The translations under genes and the position numbers were made by a program. A stretch of DNA of 64,000 nucleotides from Xaviernesmea oryzae. GTDB lineage: Bacteria; Pseudomonadota; Alphaproteobacteria; Rhizobiales; Rhizobiaceae. The stretch is from contig NZ_FOAM01000005.1 of assembly GCF_900109605.1 (NCBI RefSeq), forward strand, positions 1-64,000. Direction: 5' to 3'. Below, one piece after another: positions 34,520 to 43,661 of the stretch (within the stretch, counting starts at the first letter, position 1; the number at the start of each line of letters is the position of its first letter). Under the pieces are notes generated by a model that saw only the letters and a program-made list of their open reading frames with translations, was not told the DNA's origin and ran no database searches.

Positions 34520-35365
34520 TCAATGCGCCGGCTGCGATTGCTTGGCGCGGGCGACGATCTGGGTCGGGTTGACGAAGCGCAGGGCGAGGATCAGCCAGAA
34601 CAAGGTCGTCACCATATAGACCACGGCCATGGCGTCGATCGACTGCGAGGCGCGCACGCCCGAGGCGAAGACGGCATAATAGAGCGAGACGACCAGCGTC
34701 TGGCTCGTCGGGCCGGCGACGAGGAAGGTCAACTCGAACATGGCGATGGTGCGCACCAGCACCAGAAGCAGCGCCGCCAGCATGCCCGGCAGAAGCAGCG
34801 GCAAAAGGATGCGGGTGAACAGGCTGCCGGTGCCGGCGCCGAAGACGCGGGCGGCGGCTTCCACGCGCGGATCGATTTGCTCGATGAAGGGGATCATCAC
34901 CAAAACTACGAAGGGAATGGAGGGCACGAGATTGATGATCACCACGCCCCAGAAGGAGCCGCCAAGCCCGACCTGATAGAGCAGGGTGGCCAGCGGGATG
35001 CCATAGGTCAAGGGCGGCACCAGGAGCGGCAGCAGGAAGACCAGCACGACGAAGCGCTTGCCGGCGAAATCCCGCCGCGCCAGAGCATAGGCCGTGGTGA
35101 TCCCAATCAGGCCGGAGAGCAGCGTCACCAGGAAGACCACCTGGAAGGTGACGAGCAGCACCTCCGTCAGCTGGAATTCGCGCCAGGCGGCGAAATACCA
35201 GCGGGTGGTGAAATCGACCGGCAGCCAGGTGCCGAGCCAGCGCGTCGCCAGCGAATTGGTCACCACCGTGGCAATGACGCCGAGGAGGTTGAGGATGAAG
35301 AGCAGCGTCACCGCCCAGACGGCGGTGCGCCACAGCTTGGAGCCGAGGCCACGGTCGCGGATCAT
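34520..35365 (-). CDS. ABC transporter permease, polyamine/iron type (PotC-like)
   Basis: 281 aa with about six hydrophobic spans. The conserved loop reads VEAAARVFGAGTGSLFTRILLPLLLPGMLAA, the EAA motif of the PotC/FbpB class rather than the sugar CUT1 class. It lies 7 bases upstream of uxuB and 4 bases downstream of the partner permease gene. The transporter class normally carries polyamines, iron or small acids, which is unusual for a uronate operon. Confidence 0.83.
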   Translation of the reverse strand: MIRDRGLGSKLWRTAVWAVTLLFILNLLGVIATVVTNSLATRWLGTWLPVDFTTRWYFAAWREFQLTEVLLVTFQVVFLVTLLSGLIGITTAYALARRDFAGKRFVVLVFLLPLLVPPLTYGIPLATLLYQVGLGGSFWGVVIINLVPSIPFVVLVMIPFIEQIDPRVEAAARVFGAGTGSLFTRILLPLLLPGMLAALLLVLVRTIAMFELTFLVAGPTSQTLVVSLYYAVFASGVRASQSIDAMAVVYMVTTLFWLILALRFVNPTQIVARAKQSQPAH

Positions 35366-35369
35366 GGGG

Positions 35370-36284
35370 TCAACCTTTCGTGCCGCTGGCCGAGCCGCGA
35401 TAGAAGAAGCCGCGCAGGCCGAGCACCGCGAGAACGACGAGAAGCTGGACCGCGCCCATGATGATGGCGATGGCCGAGCCGAGCGAGTGGTTATATTCCT
35501 CGAAGGCCGCCGAATAGGCCGCGATCGAAATGACGCGCGTGGCGCCCGCCGGCGCGCCGAGCAGCACCGCCGAGGGGAAGACGGCGAAGGCCTGGACGAA
35601 GGCGAGGCAGAAGGTGACCGACAGGCCCGGCACCAGGAGCGGCAGGAAGATGCGGGTGAAACGCCGCCAGGCGCTTGCCCCCAGCGTTGCCGCCGCCTGC
35701 TCGATCGCCGGATCGATGCCGGTCACGTAGGAGAGCGTCAGCAGGAAGGCGAAGGGAAAGCCCGTGATCAGCAGCGAGGCGAACACACCCCAGTAATTGT
35801 TGGTCAGCCTGAGCGGCGTGTCCAACAGGCCGATCAGGATCAGCGTGCGGTTGAACCAGCCCTGGGGGCCGAGAAAGTTCAACAGGCCTTCGGCGACCAG
35901 CACCGTGCCGAGCGTGATCGGCAGCACCAGAAGCGTGGTCAACAGCCGCTGCCGGCGCATCAGCCGCACGCGAAAGGCGATGGGAACGGCCAGCAGAAGA
36001 TTGAGAAGGGTGACCGGCAGGGCCAGCCAGAGCGTGGCCGAGATGGTGTTGTAGAGAAAGGGATCGGAGAAGAAGCGGCGATAGTTTTCATACCAGGCGC
36101 CGGCCTGCGGGGTGAGCGAATCCACCACGCCATAGAGGAAGGGATAGATGAACAGCGCGAGCACGGCGATCAGCCCCGGCAAGACGAGCAGCGTCGTGCC
36201 GTCGAAGCCTTTGGCGGCGAGCCGGGTCTTCAGCGCCGGCCGGGCCGGGCGTTGCGCCGCGCCCTGAAGAACCATGTCGCTCAT
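35370..36284 (-). CDS. ABC transporter permease, polyamine/iron type (PotB-like)
   Basis: 304 aa with about six hydrophobic spans, beginning with TLLVLPGLIAVLALFIYPFLYG. The EAA loop is EQAAATLGASAWRRFTRIFLPLLVPGL. It overlaps the ATPase gene upstream by 4 bp (ATGA), so the two are co-translated. Confidence 0.83.
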   Translation of the reverse strand: MSDMVLQGAAQRPARPALKTRLAAKGFDGTTLLVLPGLIAVLALFIYPFLYGVVDSLTPQAGAWYENYRRFFSDPFLYNTISATLWLALPVTLLNLLLAVPIAFRVRLMRRQRLLTTLLVLPITLGTVLVAEGLLNFLGPQGWFNRTLILIGLLDTPLRLTNNYWGVFASLLITGFPFAFLLTLSYVTGIDPAIEQAAATLGASAWRRFTRIFLPLLVPGLSVTFCLAFVQAFAVFPSAVLLGAPAGATRVISIAAYSAAFEEYNHSLGSAIAIIMGAVQLLVVLAVLGLRGFFYRGSASGTKG

Positions 36285-37411
36285 CGGCCGGTCTCCTCGA
36301 AGATCAGCGTGCGGGCCGGGTCGGGCGCGAGGATGACGGGCGCGCCCTGCGGCAGGGTGCTGTCGGCGCGGAAATAGACGAGCGTGCCATCGGGAAGGGC
36401 CGCCGAGCCGAACCAGGCGCGGCCACGATATTCGATGCTGCGCACAGTGCCTGTCAGACCATCGCCGCCGCGCGCCTCGCCCTTGGAGGCGACGAAGTCT
36501 TCGGGGCGCACGGACACGGTGACGGGCGTGCCCGCCCGCAAGCCGCGCGCCGCCGGCAGAGCGAGCCGGCCGCCCGGAAGCTCGACCATGCTGCCGTCCG
36601 CGGTCACCCGGCCGAGGATCCGGGTGCGAAAGCCCATGAAATCTGCGACATCGACATGGTTCGGCCGTTCGTAAAGCTCTTCAGGCGTTCCAACCTGGCG
36701 GATGACGCCATTGGCCATGACGACGATGCGGTCGGCAAGCGAGAGCGCCTCGTCCTGATCATGGGTGACATAGATGGTGGTGGAGCCGATCGCCTCGTGG
36801 ATCGCGCGGATTTCGGCGCGCATTTCGAGCCTGAGCTTAGCGTCGAGATTAGAGAGTGGCTCGTCCATCAAGACGAGAGGCGGCCGGATGACGATGGCGC
36901 GCGCAATCGCCACACGCTGCTGCTGGCCGCCGGAGAGCTGACCGGGCAGCTTGTCGCCCTGGGATTTCAGCCGCACGAGATCGAGCGCGGCGTCGATGCG
37001 TGCTTCGGCCTCGGCCTTGGGCACGCCCTGCATGGCAAGGCCAAAGCCGACATTCTTGCGGATCGTCATATGGGGAAACAGGGCGTAACTCTGGAACACC
37101 ATGCCGAAGCCACGCTCTTCCGGCGCCAGCTCGTGGATCGGTTTCCCATCGAGAAGAATGGCACCGCCCGTCAGCGGCAGGAGCCCGGCAATGCAGTTCA
37201 GCGCCGTCGATTTGCCGCAGCCGGAGGGTCCGAGCAGCGCAATGAACTCGCCGCGCTCGACCGTCAGATCGAGGCCATCGAGCGCGCGGTAGGCGCCGAA
37301 GGCGCGTTCGAGGCCGGCCAGTTCCAGCCGGCCGCCGCCGGCGCGTGGCGCGGGCGCGCGCTGGGCTGCAGCTGTTGGCGCGGATGTGGCGCGAAGGGTG
37401 GCAGCGTTCAT
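36281..37411 (-). CDS. ABC transporter ATPase, PotA/FbpC type
   Basis: 376 aa from ATG 37411 ([10 protein letters not shown]); the in-frame region upstream is an arginine- and serine-rich leader without homology. Walker A is [17 protein letters not shown], signature [14 protein letters not shown], Walker [19 protein letters not shown]-terminal TOBE-like domain (VTVSRPEDFV-type, near residue 290) follows. It stands between the binding-protein and permease genes of the uronate operon. Confidence 0.85.
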   Translation of the reverse strand: MNAATLRATSAPTAAAQRAPAPRAGGGRLELAGLERAFGAYRALDGLDLTVERGEFIALLGPSGCGKSTALNCIAGLLPLTGGAILLDGKPIHELAPEERGFGMVFQSYALFPHMTIRKNVGFGLAMQGVPKAEAEARIDAALDLVRLKSQGDKLPGQLSGGQQQRVAIARAIVIRPPLVLMDEPLSNLDAKLRLEMRAEIRAIHEAIGSTTIYVTHDQDEALSLADRIVVMANGVIRQVGTPEELYERPNHVDVADFMGFRTRILGRVTADGSMVELPGGRLALPAARGLRAGTPVTVSVRPEDFVASKGEARGGDGLTGTVRSIEYRGRAWFGSAALPDGTLVYFRADSTLPQGAPVILAPDPARTLIFEETGR

Positions 37412-37595
37412 CACGAAGGCTCCGAAAGCGAGAGAGAGGGGCGCGGCTTGATCGAAGCGCCGCTCGATGAAGGATCGGAAACGCCCGCCCCGCCAAAGCG
37501 TCTTGATCAGGCACTGCTTCCAGCAACCGCTTGAGCGGCTGGGGGCGAAACCGGGCGGAGAACAGGCCGGAGCTGGAGCCCCGACCTCGAAAGGC

Positions 37596-38771
37596 TCAGC
37601 CCTTCTTGGCGCCGATCCGCTCGTCCCAGATGCGGAAGGCGGCGACGAGCTTTTCGGCATCGAGCGGGATTTCCAGCGGGTTTTCCGCGATCCAGGCCTC
37701 ATATTGCGGCCGGCCGAATTCCTTGATCGCCGCCTGGCTTTCTTCCGGCGCCATGGAAAGCGGCACGTCTTTCACCGCCGGGCCGGGATAGAAATAGCCC
37801 TGGTCATAGGCGTAGGCCTGGGATTGCGGGGTCAGCATAAAGTTCATGAGGTCGAGCAGCACGGCGAGCTTCTCCTCAGACACGCCCTTCGGCACCACCA
37901 TGTAATGCGCGTCCGTCACCCAGTGGAAGCCGGCAAGCGTGCCGACCTCGGCCTCGGCCGGAACCGTGCCGAGAACGCGCGGATTGATATCCCAGCCGGT
38001 GGTCGAAACGACGATGTCCCGCGTGCCTTCGCCGAGTTCACGCATGGTCTGCGTGGTGCCGGAAGCGTAATATTCGATGTTCTGGCCAATCTCTTCCAGG
38101 AAGGCCCAGGTCTTGTCCCAGCCTTTTTCCGGATCGCGCGGATCGGCATCCTTCAACAGATAAGGCAGACCCATCAGGAAGGTGCGGCCGGGGCCGGAAT
38201 TGGAGGGACGGGCATAGATGAACTTGTTCTTGTTTTCTTTGGTCCAGGCGAGCAGCTCCTCGGCGCTCTTTGGCGGCGTCTTCACCCGGTCCGGCATATA
38301 TTCGATCAGCGGGCCCGAGGGGTAATAGGAGACGATGACGCCGTGATCTTTCGCCATGGCCTGCATCTTGAAAGCCTGGGGAATGTAGATCGACTGGAGA
38401 TCCGGCAGATCGGCCTTATAGGGCGAAAGATCGGTCCAGATGCCCTGGTCGAGGCCGGCGGCCAGCGCGTCCGTGCCGGTCAGCACGAGATCGATATCGA
38501 CGCGGCCGGCAGCCTGCTGGGCCTTGAGCTTGGCCGGCAGTTCAGGTGCGGGCGCCTTGGTAAAGGCGATGCGGCTTGCCCATTCGGGCTTGGCCTGAGT
38601 GTAGCGCTCCATGGCCGCCTGTGTCAGTGCCAGATTGCCGGCCACGTCGGCGACCGTGATGGTCACGGGGCTCGACGGCGCTTTCAGTGCGGCGAAAGCC
38701 TTGCCGCCGAACAGCGAGGCGCCGGCCATCGCGGCCGTCGTTCCCATGAAGCGTCTGCGGGTGATATGCAT
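37596..38771 (-). CDS. ABC transporter substrate-binding protein, PotD/iron type, Tat-exported
   Basis: 391 aa from ATG 38771. The start MHITRRRFMGTTAAMAGASL is a twin-arginine signal (TRRRFMG), with cleavage near KAFA. The mature part (VTITVADVAGNLALTQAAMERY, GRVDIDLVLTGTDALAAGL, GVIVSYYPSGPLIEY) is of the extracellular SBP type used with PotABC or FbpBC transporters. Its gene lies between uxaC and the ATPase gene. By context it should bind a hexuronate or an oligo-uronide, but the family would also allow polyamines or iron. Confidence 0.8.
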   Translation of the reverse strand: MHITRRRFMGTTAAMAGASLFGGKAFAALKAPSSPVTITVADVAGNLALTQAAMERYTQAKPEWASRIAFTKAPAPELPAKLKAQQAAGRVDIDLVLTGTDALAAGLDQGIWTDLSPYKADLPDLQSIYIPQAFKMQAMAKDHGVIVSYYPSGPLIEYMPDRVKTPPKSAEELLAWTKENKNKFIYARPSNSGPGRTFLMGLPYLLKDADPRDPEKGWDKTWAFLEEIGQNIEYYASGTTQTMRELGEGTRDIVVSTTGWDINPRVLGTVPAEAEVGTLAGFHWVTDAHYMVVPKGVSEEKLAVLLDLMNFMLTPQSQAYAYDQGYFYPGPAVKDVPLSMAPEESQAAIKEFGRPQYEAWIAENPLEIPLDAEKLVAAFRIWDERIGAKKG

Positions 38772-38823
38772 GCTCGAGTCCTCCCGTTGAGCACCGGCGG
38801 CTCCCACCACCGGCCTGCTGAAT

Positions 38824-40224
38824 TCAAAGACGGTAGGCCTGTTTGGCCAGCCGATAGGCAAGATCCTGCGCCACCTCATGGGCCTCGTCCTCATCGAGGC
38901 GGCCATCGCGCACCAGGCCGGCGAGATAGGCGCAATCGACACGCCTGGAGACGTCGTGGCGGGCGGGAATTGACAGGAAGGCGCGGGTGTCGTCGTTGAA
39001 GCCGACCGTGTTGTAGAAGCCGGCGGTCTCGGTGGTCGTCTCGCGAAAACGCTTCATGCCGTCGGCGCTGTCGAAGAACCACCAGGCCGGGCCGAGACGT
39101 AAGGCAGGATAATGACCGGCAAGCGGTGCGAGCTCGCGCGAATAGGCCGTTTCGTCGAGGGTAAAGAGAATGATGGTGACCGAGGGGTCGTTGCCAACAG
39201 CACCAAGCAGCGGCTTCAGCGCATGCACATAATCGGTGCGACTGGGGATGTCGGCGCCCTTGTCGAAGCCGAAGCGCTCGAACAGCGGGCCGTTGTGGTT
39301 GCGCACGGAACCGGGGTGGATCTGCATGACGAGGCCGTCTTCCTGGCTCATCCGCGCCATTTCCGTCAGCATCTGCGCGCGGAACAGCTCCCGCTCGCCG
39401 GCATCTGCCACGCCCTGGCGCACCTTGTCGAACAGGCGCTCGGCATCGCCCGGCGCCAGATCGGCTGTCAGCGCCGAAGGATGGCCGTGATCCGTCGCCG
39501 TCGCGCCACGCGCCTTGAAGTAGGCCCGCCGTGCCCGGTGACCGGCCAGATAGCCCTGATAGGTCTCATCCATTCCGGTCAGTTCGAAGAAGCGGGCAAG
39601 CGCCTCGGCAAAGCCCGGGCGGTCCGGGTCGACGACTGCATCCGGCCGATAGGTTGGCACCACGCGGCCTTTCCAACCGGAGGCGCGAACGGCGTCGTGG
39701 TGCTTGAGATCGTCGAGCGCCGAATCCGTGGTGGCAATGACCTCGATGCCGAAGCGCTCATAAAGCGCGCGCGGACGCATGTCCTCACGACCGAGCGTCT
39801 CGGCGATGCGGTCGTAGAGCGCATCGGCATTGGCGGCGGACAGCCGCTCCTCGATGCCGAACACCGTCTGCATCGCATGCTCGAACCAGAGGCGCGACGG
39901 CGTAGCGCGAAAGAGGCTGTAGTGCCGGGCAAACAGCCGCCAGATGGCCCGCGCGTCCGTTTCCACCGCGCCGCCATCCGTGCGCGGCACGCCCAGCGCC
40001 TCCAGCGGCACGCCCTGCGAATAGAGCATGCGGAAAATATAGTGGTCGGGGATGACGAACAGCGCAGCCGGATCGGCGAAAGCCGCGTTCTCGGCATACC
40101 AGGCAGGCTCGGTGTGGCCATGGGGCGAGACGATCGGCAGATGCTCGACCGTGGAGAACAGCTGCCGGGCAATCGCGCGCGTCGTCTGCTCGCTGGGAAA
40201 AAGCCTGTCTGGATCGAGCGCCAT
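38824..40224 (-). CDS. uxaC: Glucuronate/uronate isomerase
   Basis: 466 aa from ATG 40224 (preceded by GGGAAG), near the usual 470 aa for UxaC. The N-terminal metal site IVSPHGHTEPAWYAEN (His-x-His at about residues 34-36) and the body motifs DYVHALKPLL, ARHDVSRRVDCAYLA and LAYRLAKQAYRL are characteristic. It converts D-glucuronate to D-fructuronate and D-galacturonate to D-tagaturonate. It is the first gene of the minus-strand uronate operon and is divergent from the GntR regulator across the palindrome at 40331. Confidence 0.93.
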   Translation of the reverse strand: MALDPDRLFPSEQTTRAIARQLFSTVEHLPIVSPHGHTEPAWYAENAAFADPAALFVIPDHYIFRMLYSQGVPLEALGVPRTDGGAVETDARAIWRLFARHYSLFRATPSRLWFEHAMQTVFGIEERLSAANADALYDRIAETLGREDMRPRALYERFGIEVIATTDSALDDLKHHDAVRASGWKGRVVPTYRPDAVVDPDRPGFAEALARFFELTGMDETYQGYLAGHRARRAYFKARGATATDHGHPSALTADLAPGDAERLFDKVRQGVADAGERELFRAQMLTEMARMSQEDGLVMQIHPGSVRNHNGPLFERFGFDKGADIPSRTDYVHALKPLLGAVGNDPSVTIILFTLDETAYSRELAPLAGHYPALRLGPAWWFFDSADGMKRFRETTTETAGFYNTVGFNDDTRAFLSIPARHDVSRRVDCAYLAGLVRDGRLDEDEAHEVAQDLAYRLAKQAYRL

Positions 40225-40330
40225 ATCACTTCCCTTGATCGCTGCCGGCCTCGGCCGTCGTCTGGCCTGCCGGCTCCGGCACTGGTCTCTTATCAGGAGG
40301 TCTGCATACCGGCCTTGCATTCTCTAGCAA

Positions 40331-40342
40331 CTAGTATACTAG
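40331..40342. promoter_or_regulatory. 12-bp palindrome, candidate GntR operator for the uronate genes
   Basis: CTAGTATACTAG is perfectly symmetrical around TATA and lies between divergent uxaC (start 40224) and the GntR gene (start 40380). It resembles the GGTATACC core of E. coli UxuR/ExuR sites. The bracketing bases (AA...CA) extend the symmetry only weakly. Confidence 0.62.
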
Positions 40343-40379
40343 CATGTCAATCGGTTCAAGCCGTACGGAGCCAATCCCC

Positions 40380-41096
40380 ATGTCGACGCCCGACTCCGCA
40401 TCTCCCGCCCTCGACGTCTCGCGCCGTGCACCGCCCGCGCGCCGCATCACCTCAGCCACGCAGATCTTCGATATGCTGCGCGCCGAGATCGTCGCCTCGC
40501 ATCTGCCGCCAGGCACGCCGCTGCAGGACAAGATGCTGATCGAGCGGTTCGGGGTCAGCCGCACGCCGGTGCGCGAGGCGCTCATTCGTCTGGCGGAGAT
40601 CGGGCTCGTCGATATCTTTCCGCAGTCCGGCACCTTTGTTTCGCGCGTGCCGGTGAAGGCGATTCCCGAGGCGGTGCTGATCCGCAAGGCGCTGGAGGGG
40701 ATCACGGTGGAAAAGGCGGCCGAGCAGGCCACGCCGGAGCGTATGGGCCCGCTCGAGAAGACGATCCGGCGCCAGAAGGTCGCTGCCGGCCTTGGCGATC
40801 TGGATGCGTTTCACGAGGCGGACGAGGCCTTCCACGCCGAGCTTTCGGAGCTTGCCGGCCATCCCGGCATCTGGACCCTGCTGACCCAGGTGAAGATGCA
40901 GATCGACCGGGCACGACGCCTCACCCTGCCGGTTCTTGGACGCATGGAGCAGGTGATCGCCGAGCACGAAATCATCCGGGCCGCCGTGGCTGAGGGTGAC
41001 GCCGAAGCCGCCAAGACAGCGATGATGCACCATCTGAACGCCGTTATTCTCGATGTGGATGCGCTCAAGGATCGCTATCCCGACTATTTCATCTGA
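40380..41096 (+). CDS. GntR-family regulator (FadR subfamily) of uronate genes
   Basis: 238 aa from ATG 40380, chosen because CGGAG precedes it and an ATG at 40344 touches the palindromic operator. The winged helix (PLQDKMLIERFGVSRTPVREALIRLAEIGLVDIFPQSGTFVS) is followed by an all-helical FCD-type sensor domain with FHEADEAFHAEL and VIAEHEIIRAAVAEGD. It is co-directional with uxuA 47 bases downstream and probably represses both directions until a uronate-derived inducer binds. Confidence 0.88.
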   Translation: MSTPDSASPALDVSRRAPPARRITSATQIFDMLRAEIVASHLPPGTPLQDKMLIERFGVSRTPVREALIRLAEIGLVDIFPQSGTFVSRVPVKAIPEAVLIRKALEGITVEKAAEQATPERMGPLEKTIRRQKVAAGLGDLDAFHEADEAFHAELSELAGHPGIWTLLTQVKMQIDRARRLTLPVLGRMEQVIAEHEIIRAAVAEGDAEAAKTAMMHHLNAVILDVDALKDRYPDYFI

Positions 41097-41143
41097 TCGA
41101 AAAGCCCGGCGCGACGCGACCGGGCCGCAAGGAGGAAAACACG

Positions 41144-42355
41144 ATGCGCCAAGGCTGGAGATGGTTCGGTCCCAAGGCCCCCGTTACGCTGGACGAGGTG
41201 CGCCATGTTGGCGCCACCGATATCGTTTCGGCGCTGCATGAGGTGCCGATCGGCGCGGTGTGGACGAAGGACGCCGTCGAAGCGCGGCGCGACATGATCG
41301 AGACCACGCCGTCCGGTCGCGTGCCGCTGCGCTGGTCGGTGGTTGAGAGCATCCCGATTCCCGATGCGGTCAAGCGCGTGGGCGGCAAGGCCAAGGCCGA
41401 GATCGAGGCCTGGATCGCCAGCCTCGAAAATGTCGGCCGGGCCGGTATTCCCATCGTCTGCTACAATTTCATGCCAGTGGTCGACTGGTGCCGCACCGAG
41501 CTCGATTTCGTCACCGATACCGGCGCGACCGCCATGCGCTTCGATTTCGAGACCTTCGCCGCCTTCGACCTTTTCATTCTCGAACGGCCCGATGCCGCCC
41601 ACGACTACAGCGAGGCCGAGCGGGCGCGGGCCGAAGCTCTGTTCAAGGCCATGGACGAGCAGGCCGTGTCCGATCTCGTACGCAACATTGCCAGCGCGCT
41701 GCCGGGCTCGACCACCGAGCCGATGACCATTCCCGGTTTTCGCGACAAGCTGGCGCAATATCGCGGCATCGATGCCGCCCGGCTGCGCCAGCATCTGATC
41801 GAGTTTCTCGAAGCCGTCACGCCGGCGGCCGAAAGCCTCGGCGTCAAGCTCACCTTGCATCCCGACGATCCGCCGCGCCCGCTCTTCGGCCTGCCGCGCA
41901 TCGCCTCCACCGAGGCGGATTATGCGGCGTTGTTCGACGCCGTCCCTTCACCCGCCAATGGCATGTGCTTCTGCACCGGCAGCCTGGGCGTGCGGCTGGA
42001 AAACGACCTGCCGGCCATGGTCGAGCGCTTTGCCTCGCGCATCCATTTCTCGCATCTGCGCAACACGCGGCGCGAAGCCGACCCCCGCACATTCCATGAG
42101 TCGGCGCATCTCGATGGCGATACGGACATGGTCGCGGTGCTCAAGGCGCTGGTGAAGGAAGATGCCAAGCGAGCACCCGGCGAGACCATCGTCATCCGTT
42201 CCGATCACGGCCACCGCATGCTGGATGATCTCACCAAAACGGTGACCCCAGGCTATCCCGCCATCGGCCGCATGCGCGGGCTGGCGGAGCTGCGCGGCAT
42301 TCTCTACGCGCTGGGACATCCGCCGGAACTACCGCGTGCAGCAGAGCTGGCCTGA
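41144..42355 (+). CDS. uxuA: D-mannonate dehydratase
   Basis: 403 aa, preceded by a perfect AAGGAGG. The start MRQGWRWFGPKAPVTLDEVR and the blocks GIPIVCYNFMPVVDW, LTLHPDDPP, FCTGSLG and FSHLRNT are diagnostic of UxuA. The enzyme uses Fe/Mn to dehydrate D-mannonate to 2-keto-3-deoxygluconate. With UxaC and UxuB it completes glucuronate to KDG. KDG kinase and KDPG aldolase are not in the window. Confidence 0.94.
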   Translation: MRQGWRWFGPKAPVTLDEVRHVGATDIVSALHEVPIGAVWTKDAVEARRDMIETTPSGRVPLRWSVVESIPIPDAVKRVGGKAKAEIEAWIASLENVGRAGIPIVCYNFMPVVDWCRTELDFVTDTGATAMRFDFETFAAFDLFILERPDAAHDYSEAERARAEALFKAMDEQAVSDLVRNIASALPGSTTEPMTIPGFRDKLAQYRGIDAARLRQHLIEFLEAVTPAAESLGVKLTLHPDDPPRPLFGLPRIASTEADYAALFDAVPSPANGMCFCTGSLGVRLENDLPAMVERFASRIHFSHLRNTRREADPRTFHESAHLDGDTDMVAVLKALVKEDAKRAPGETIVIRSDHGHRMLDDLTKTVTPGYPAIGRMRGLAELRGILYALGHPPELPRAAELA

Positions 42356-42658
42356 GTTGCCCTAAATTTTGCCGGAAGGGTGTGCCGCGGGATACCACGC
42401 TGACGATGTGCAGGCTGGAGCGCCCCCTTATCCGCGTATCGGCATCCTCTCCCTCGGTGGAGGGAGGTCGGATGGGGTGGGCAGGCCGCGAGATCCTTAT
42501 GTCGTATCTCGTCGGTAAAAATCGCTCCCATCGTTCGCCAATCCGACCCAGCCATTGTGAGACATGTCATTTCGCCTATTTGCCCCGCTCGACTTGATGT
42601 TTTCGGGGCTTATTTTCCGGCCTCGCTGATACCGGAAGATAAAGCAGGGGAGGGCGAC
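42356..42658. other. Intergenic region with a short inverted repeat
   Basis: About 300 bases without a gene. It contains TCCCTCGGTGGAGGGA (42450-42465), a 6-bp-stem hairpin followed by a GGTCGGATGGGGTGG tract. That arrangement resembles dispersed intergenic repeats of rhizobia, though I cannot confirm copy number. It could also act as the terminator of uxuA. An AGGGGAGGG ribosome site for the next gene lies at the right end. Confidence 0.45.
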
Positions 42659-43612
42659 ATGGCTCGCTACACGATCGACGATGCGGTTACCGATCTCAGC
42701 GCCGTTCTCGACCGGGCTCCAAAGGGCGCGGTTTCGGGCGAATGGACTGCCAGCACCATGCAGGCCGGCCATGCCGATATGTCCGGCGGTTATAAGGATA
42801 GCAGCGGCGCCTACCTGTCGGACCCGCACGGCGCGCTGTTCGACGCGATCCAGCAGATCATGAGCAGACTGGCGGATGCCGGGCATGACCGCTTCAACCG
42901 CATGCAGATCACTTGGACCGCCGGCTCCTGGCCGTTTCGCAAGAGCAAGGTGACGGTGCAAACCTTGTTCGATGCGGCCAGCGTGCCGCGAGGTGCGGAC
43001 GACCCGGTCTTCGAACGTGCCGCCGACTGCCGCAGACGCATTTGGGAAGACGCGGGTGCCTACATCGAAGGCTACGCGGCGCGCAGCGAGGCGGCCAATG
43101 CCCATCGACAGACGGCATGGTTCGGCCCGCACCGCCGCGTCTTGCTGGTCCGCGATCAGCATGGCCTGCATCTGGTCACCGACGGACTGTCGACGCCCTG
43201 GGCAGGTATCGCCGAGCCGGAAAATGGCGTGGAATGCGAGCTGATCCTGCCGATGGACATGTTCGGTGAGCCGCAGTCACTGGATGTCCAGACCGATGCT
43301 CAAACCGTGGATCTCTGGGCGACCACGCTTATCGCCGTCGGCGATCTCGTGGCCGATGGCTACCGCGTCGCGCGCGATGTTTCGGTGCATGGCGCCATTC
43401 TTTTTTGCGCACTGCCAGATGGCTGCCTGCCTTACACGCGACTGATTCTCAGCCTGGACGGCAGGGTTCTTTCCAATCTGCCCTTCGGCAATGTGCCGCT
43501 TCTGCGCGCCACGCCGATCAGGGAGGCGGAACTCGACGGGCTGGATCTCGACGGCACCTGGGCGGCTGACGCCGCGAAGACGATCCTGCAGCGTCGGCAC
43601 ACCAAAGCTTGA
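42659..43612 (+). CDS. Uncharacterised two-domain protein, possibly immunity-like (YezG/DUF600- and SUFU-like)
   Basis: 317 aa from ATG 42659 (GGGGAGGG before it). I do not firmly recognise it. The first 105 residues, ending MQITWTAGSWPFRKSKVTVQTLFD, recall small YezG/DUF600-type immunity proteins. The second half (RVLLVRDQHGLHLVTDGLSTPWAGI, ECELILPMDMF, LWATTLIAVGDLVADG) recalls suppressor-of-fused-type domains common in toxin-immunity loci. No signal peptide or membrane span is seen. It stands alone between the uronate and fucose modules, with its own promoter region and no obvious toxin partner. The domain calls are impressions only. Confidence 0.55.
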   Translation: MARYTIDDAVTDLSAVLDRAPKGAVSGEWTASTMQAGHADMSGGYKDSSGAYLSDPHGALFDAIQQIMSRLADAGHDRFNRMQITWTAGSWPFRKSKVTVQTLFDAASVPRGADDPVFERAADCRRRIWEDAGAYIEGYAARSEAANAHRQTAWFGPHRRVLLVRDQHGLHLVTDGLSTPWAGIAEPENGVECELILPMDMFGEPQSLDVQTDAQTVDLWATTLIAVGDLVADGYRVARDVSVHGAILFCALPDGCLPYTRLILSLDGRVLSNLPFGNVPLLRATPIREAELDGLDLDGTWAADAAKTILQRRHTKA

Positions 43613-43661
43613 GCTGACAGAGTCGCGTCTAACGTAGTCCTGTGGACGGCATGCGCTCGAA

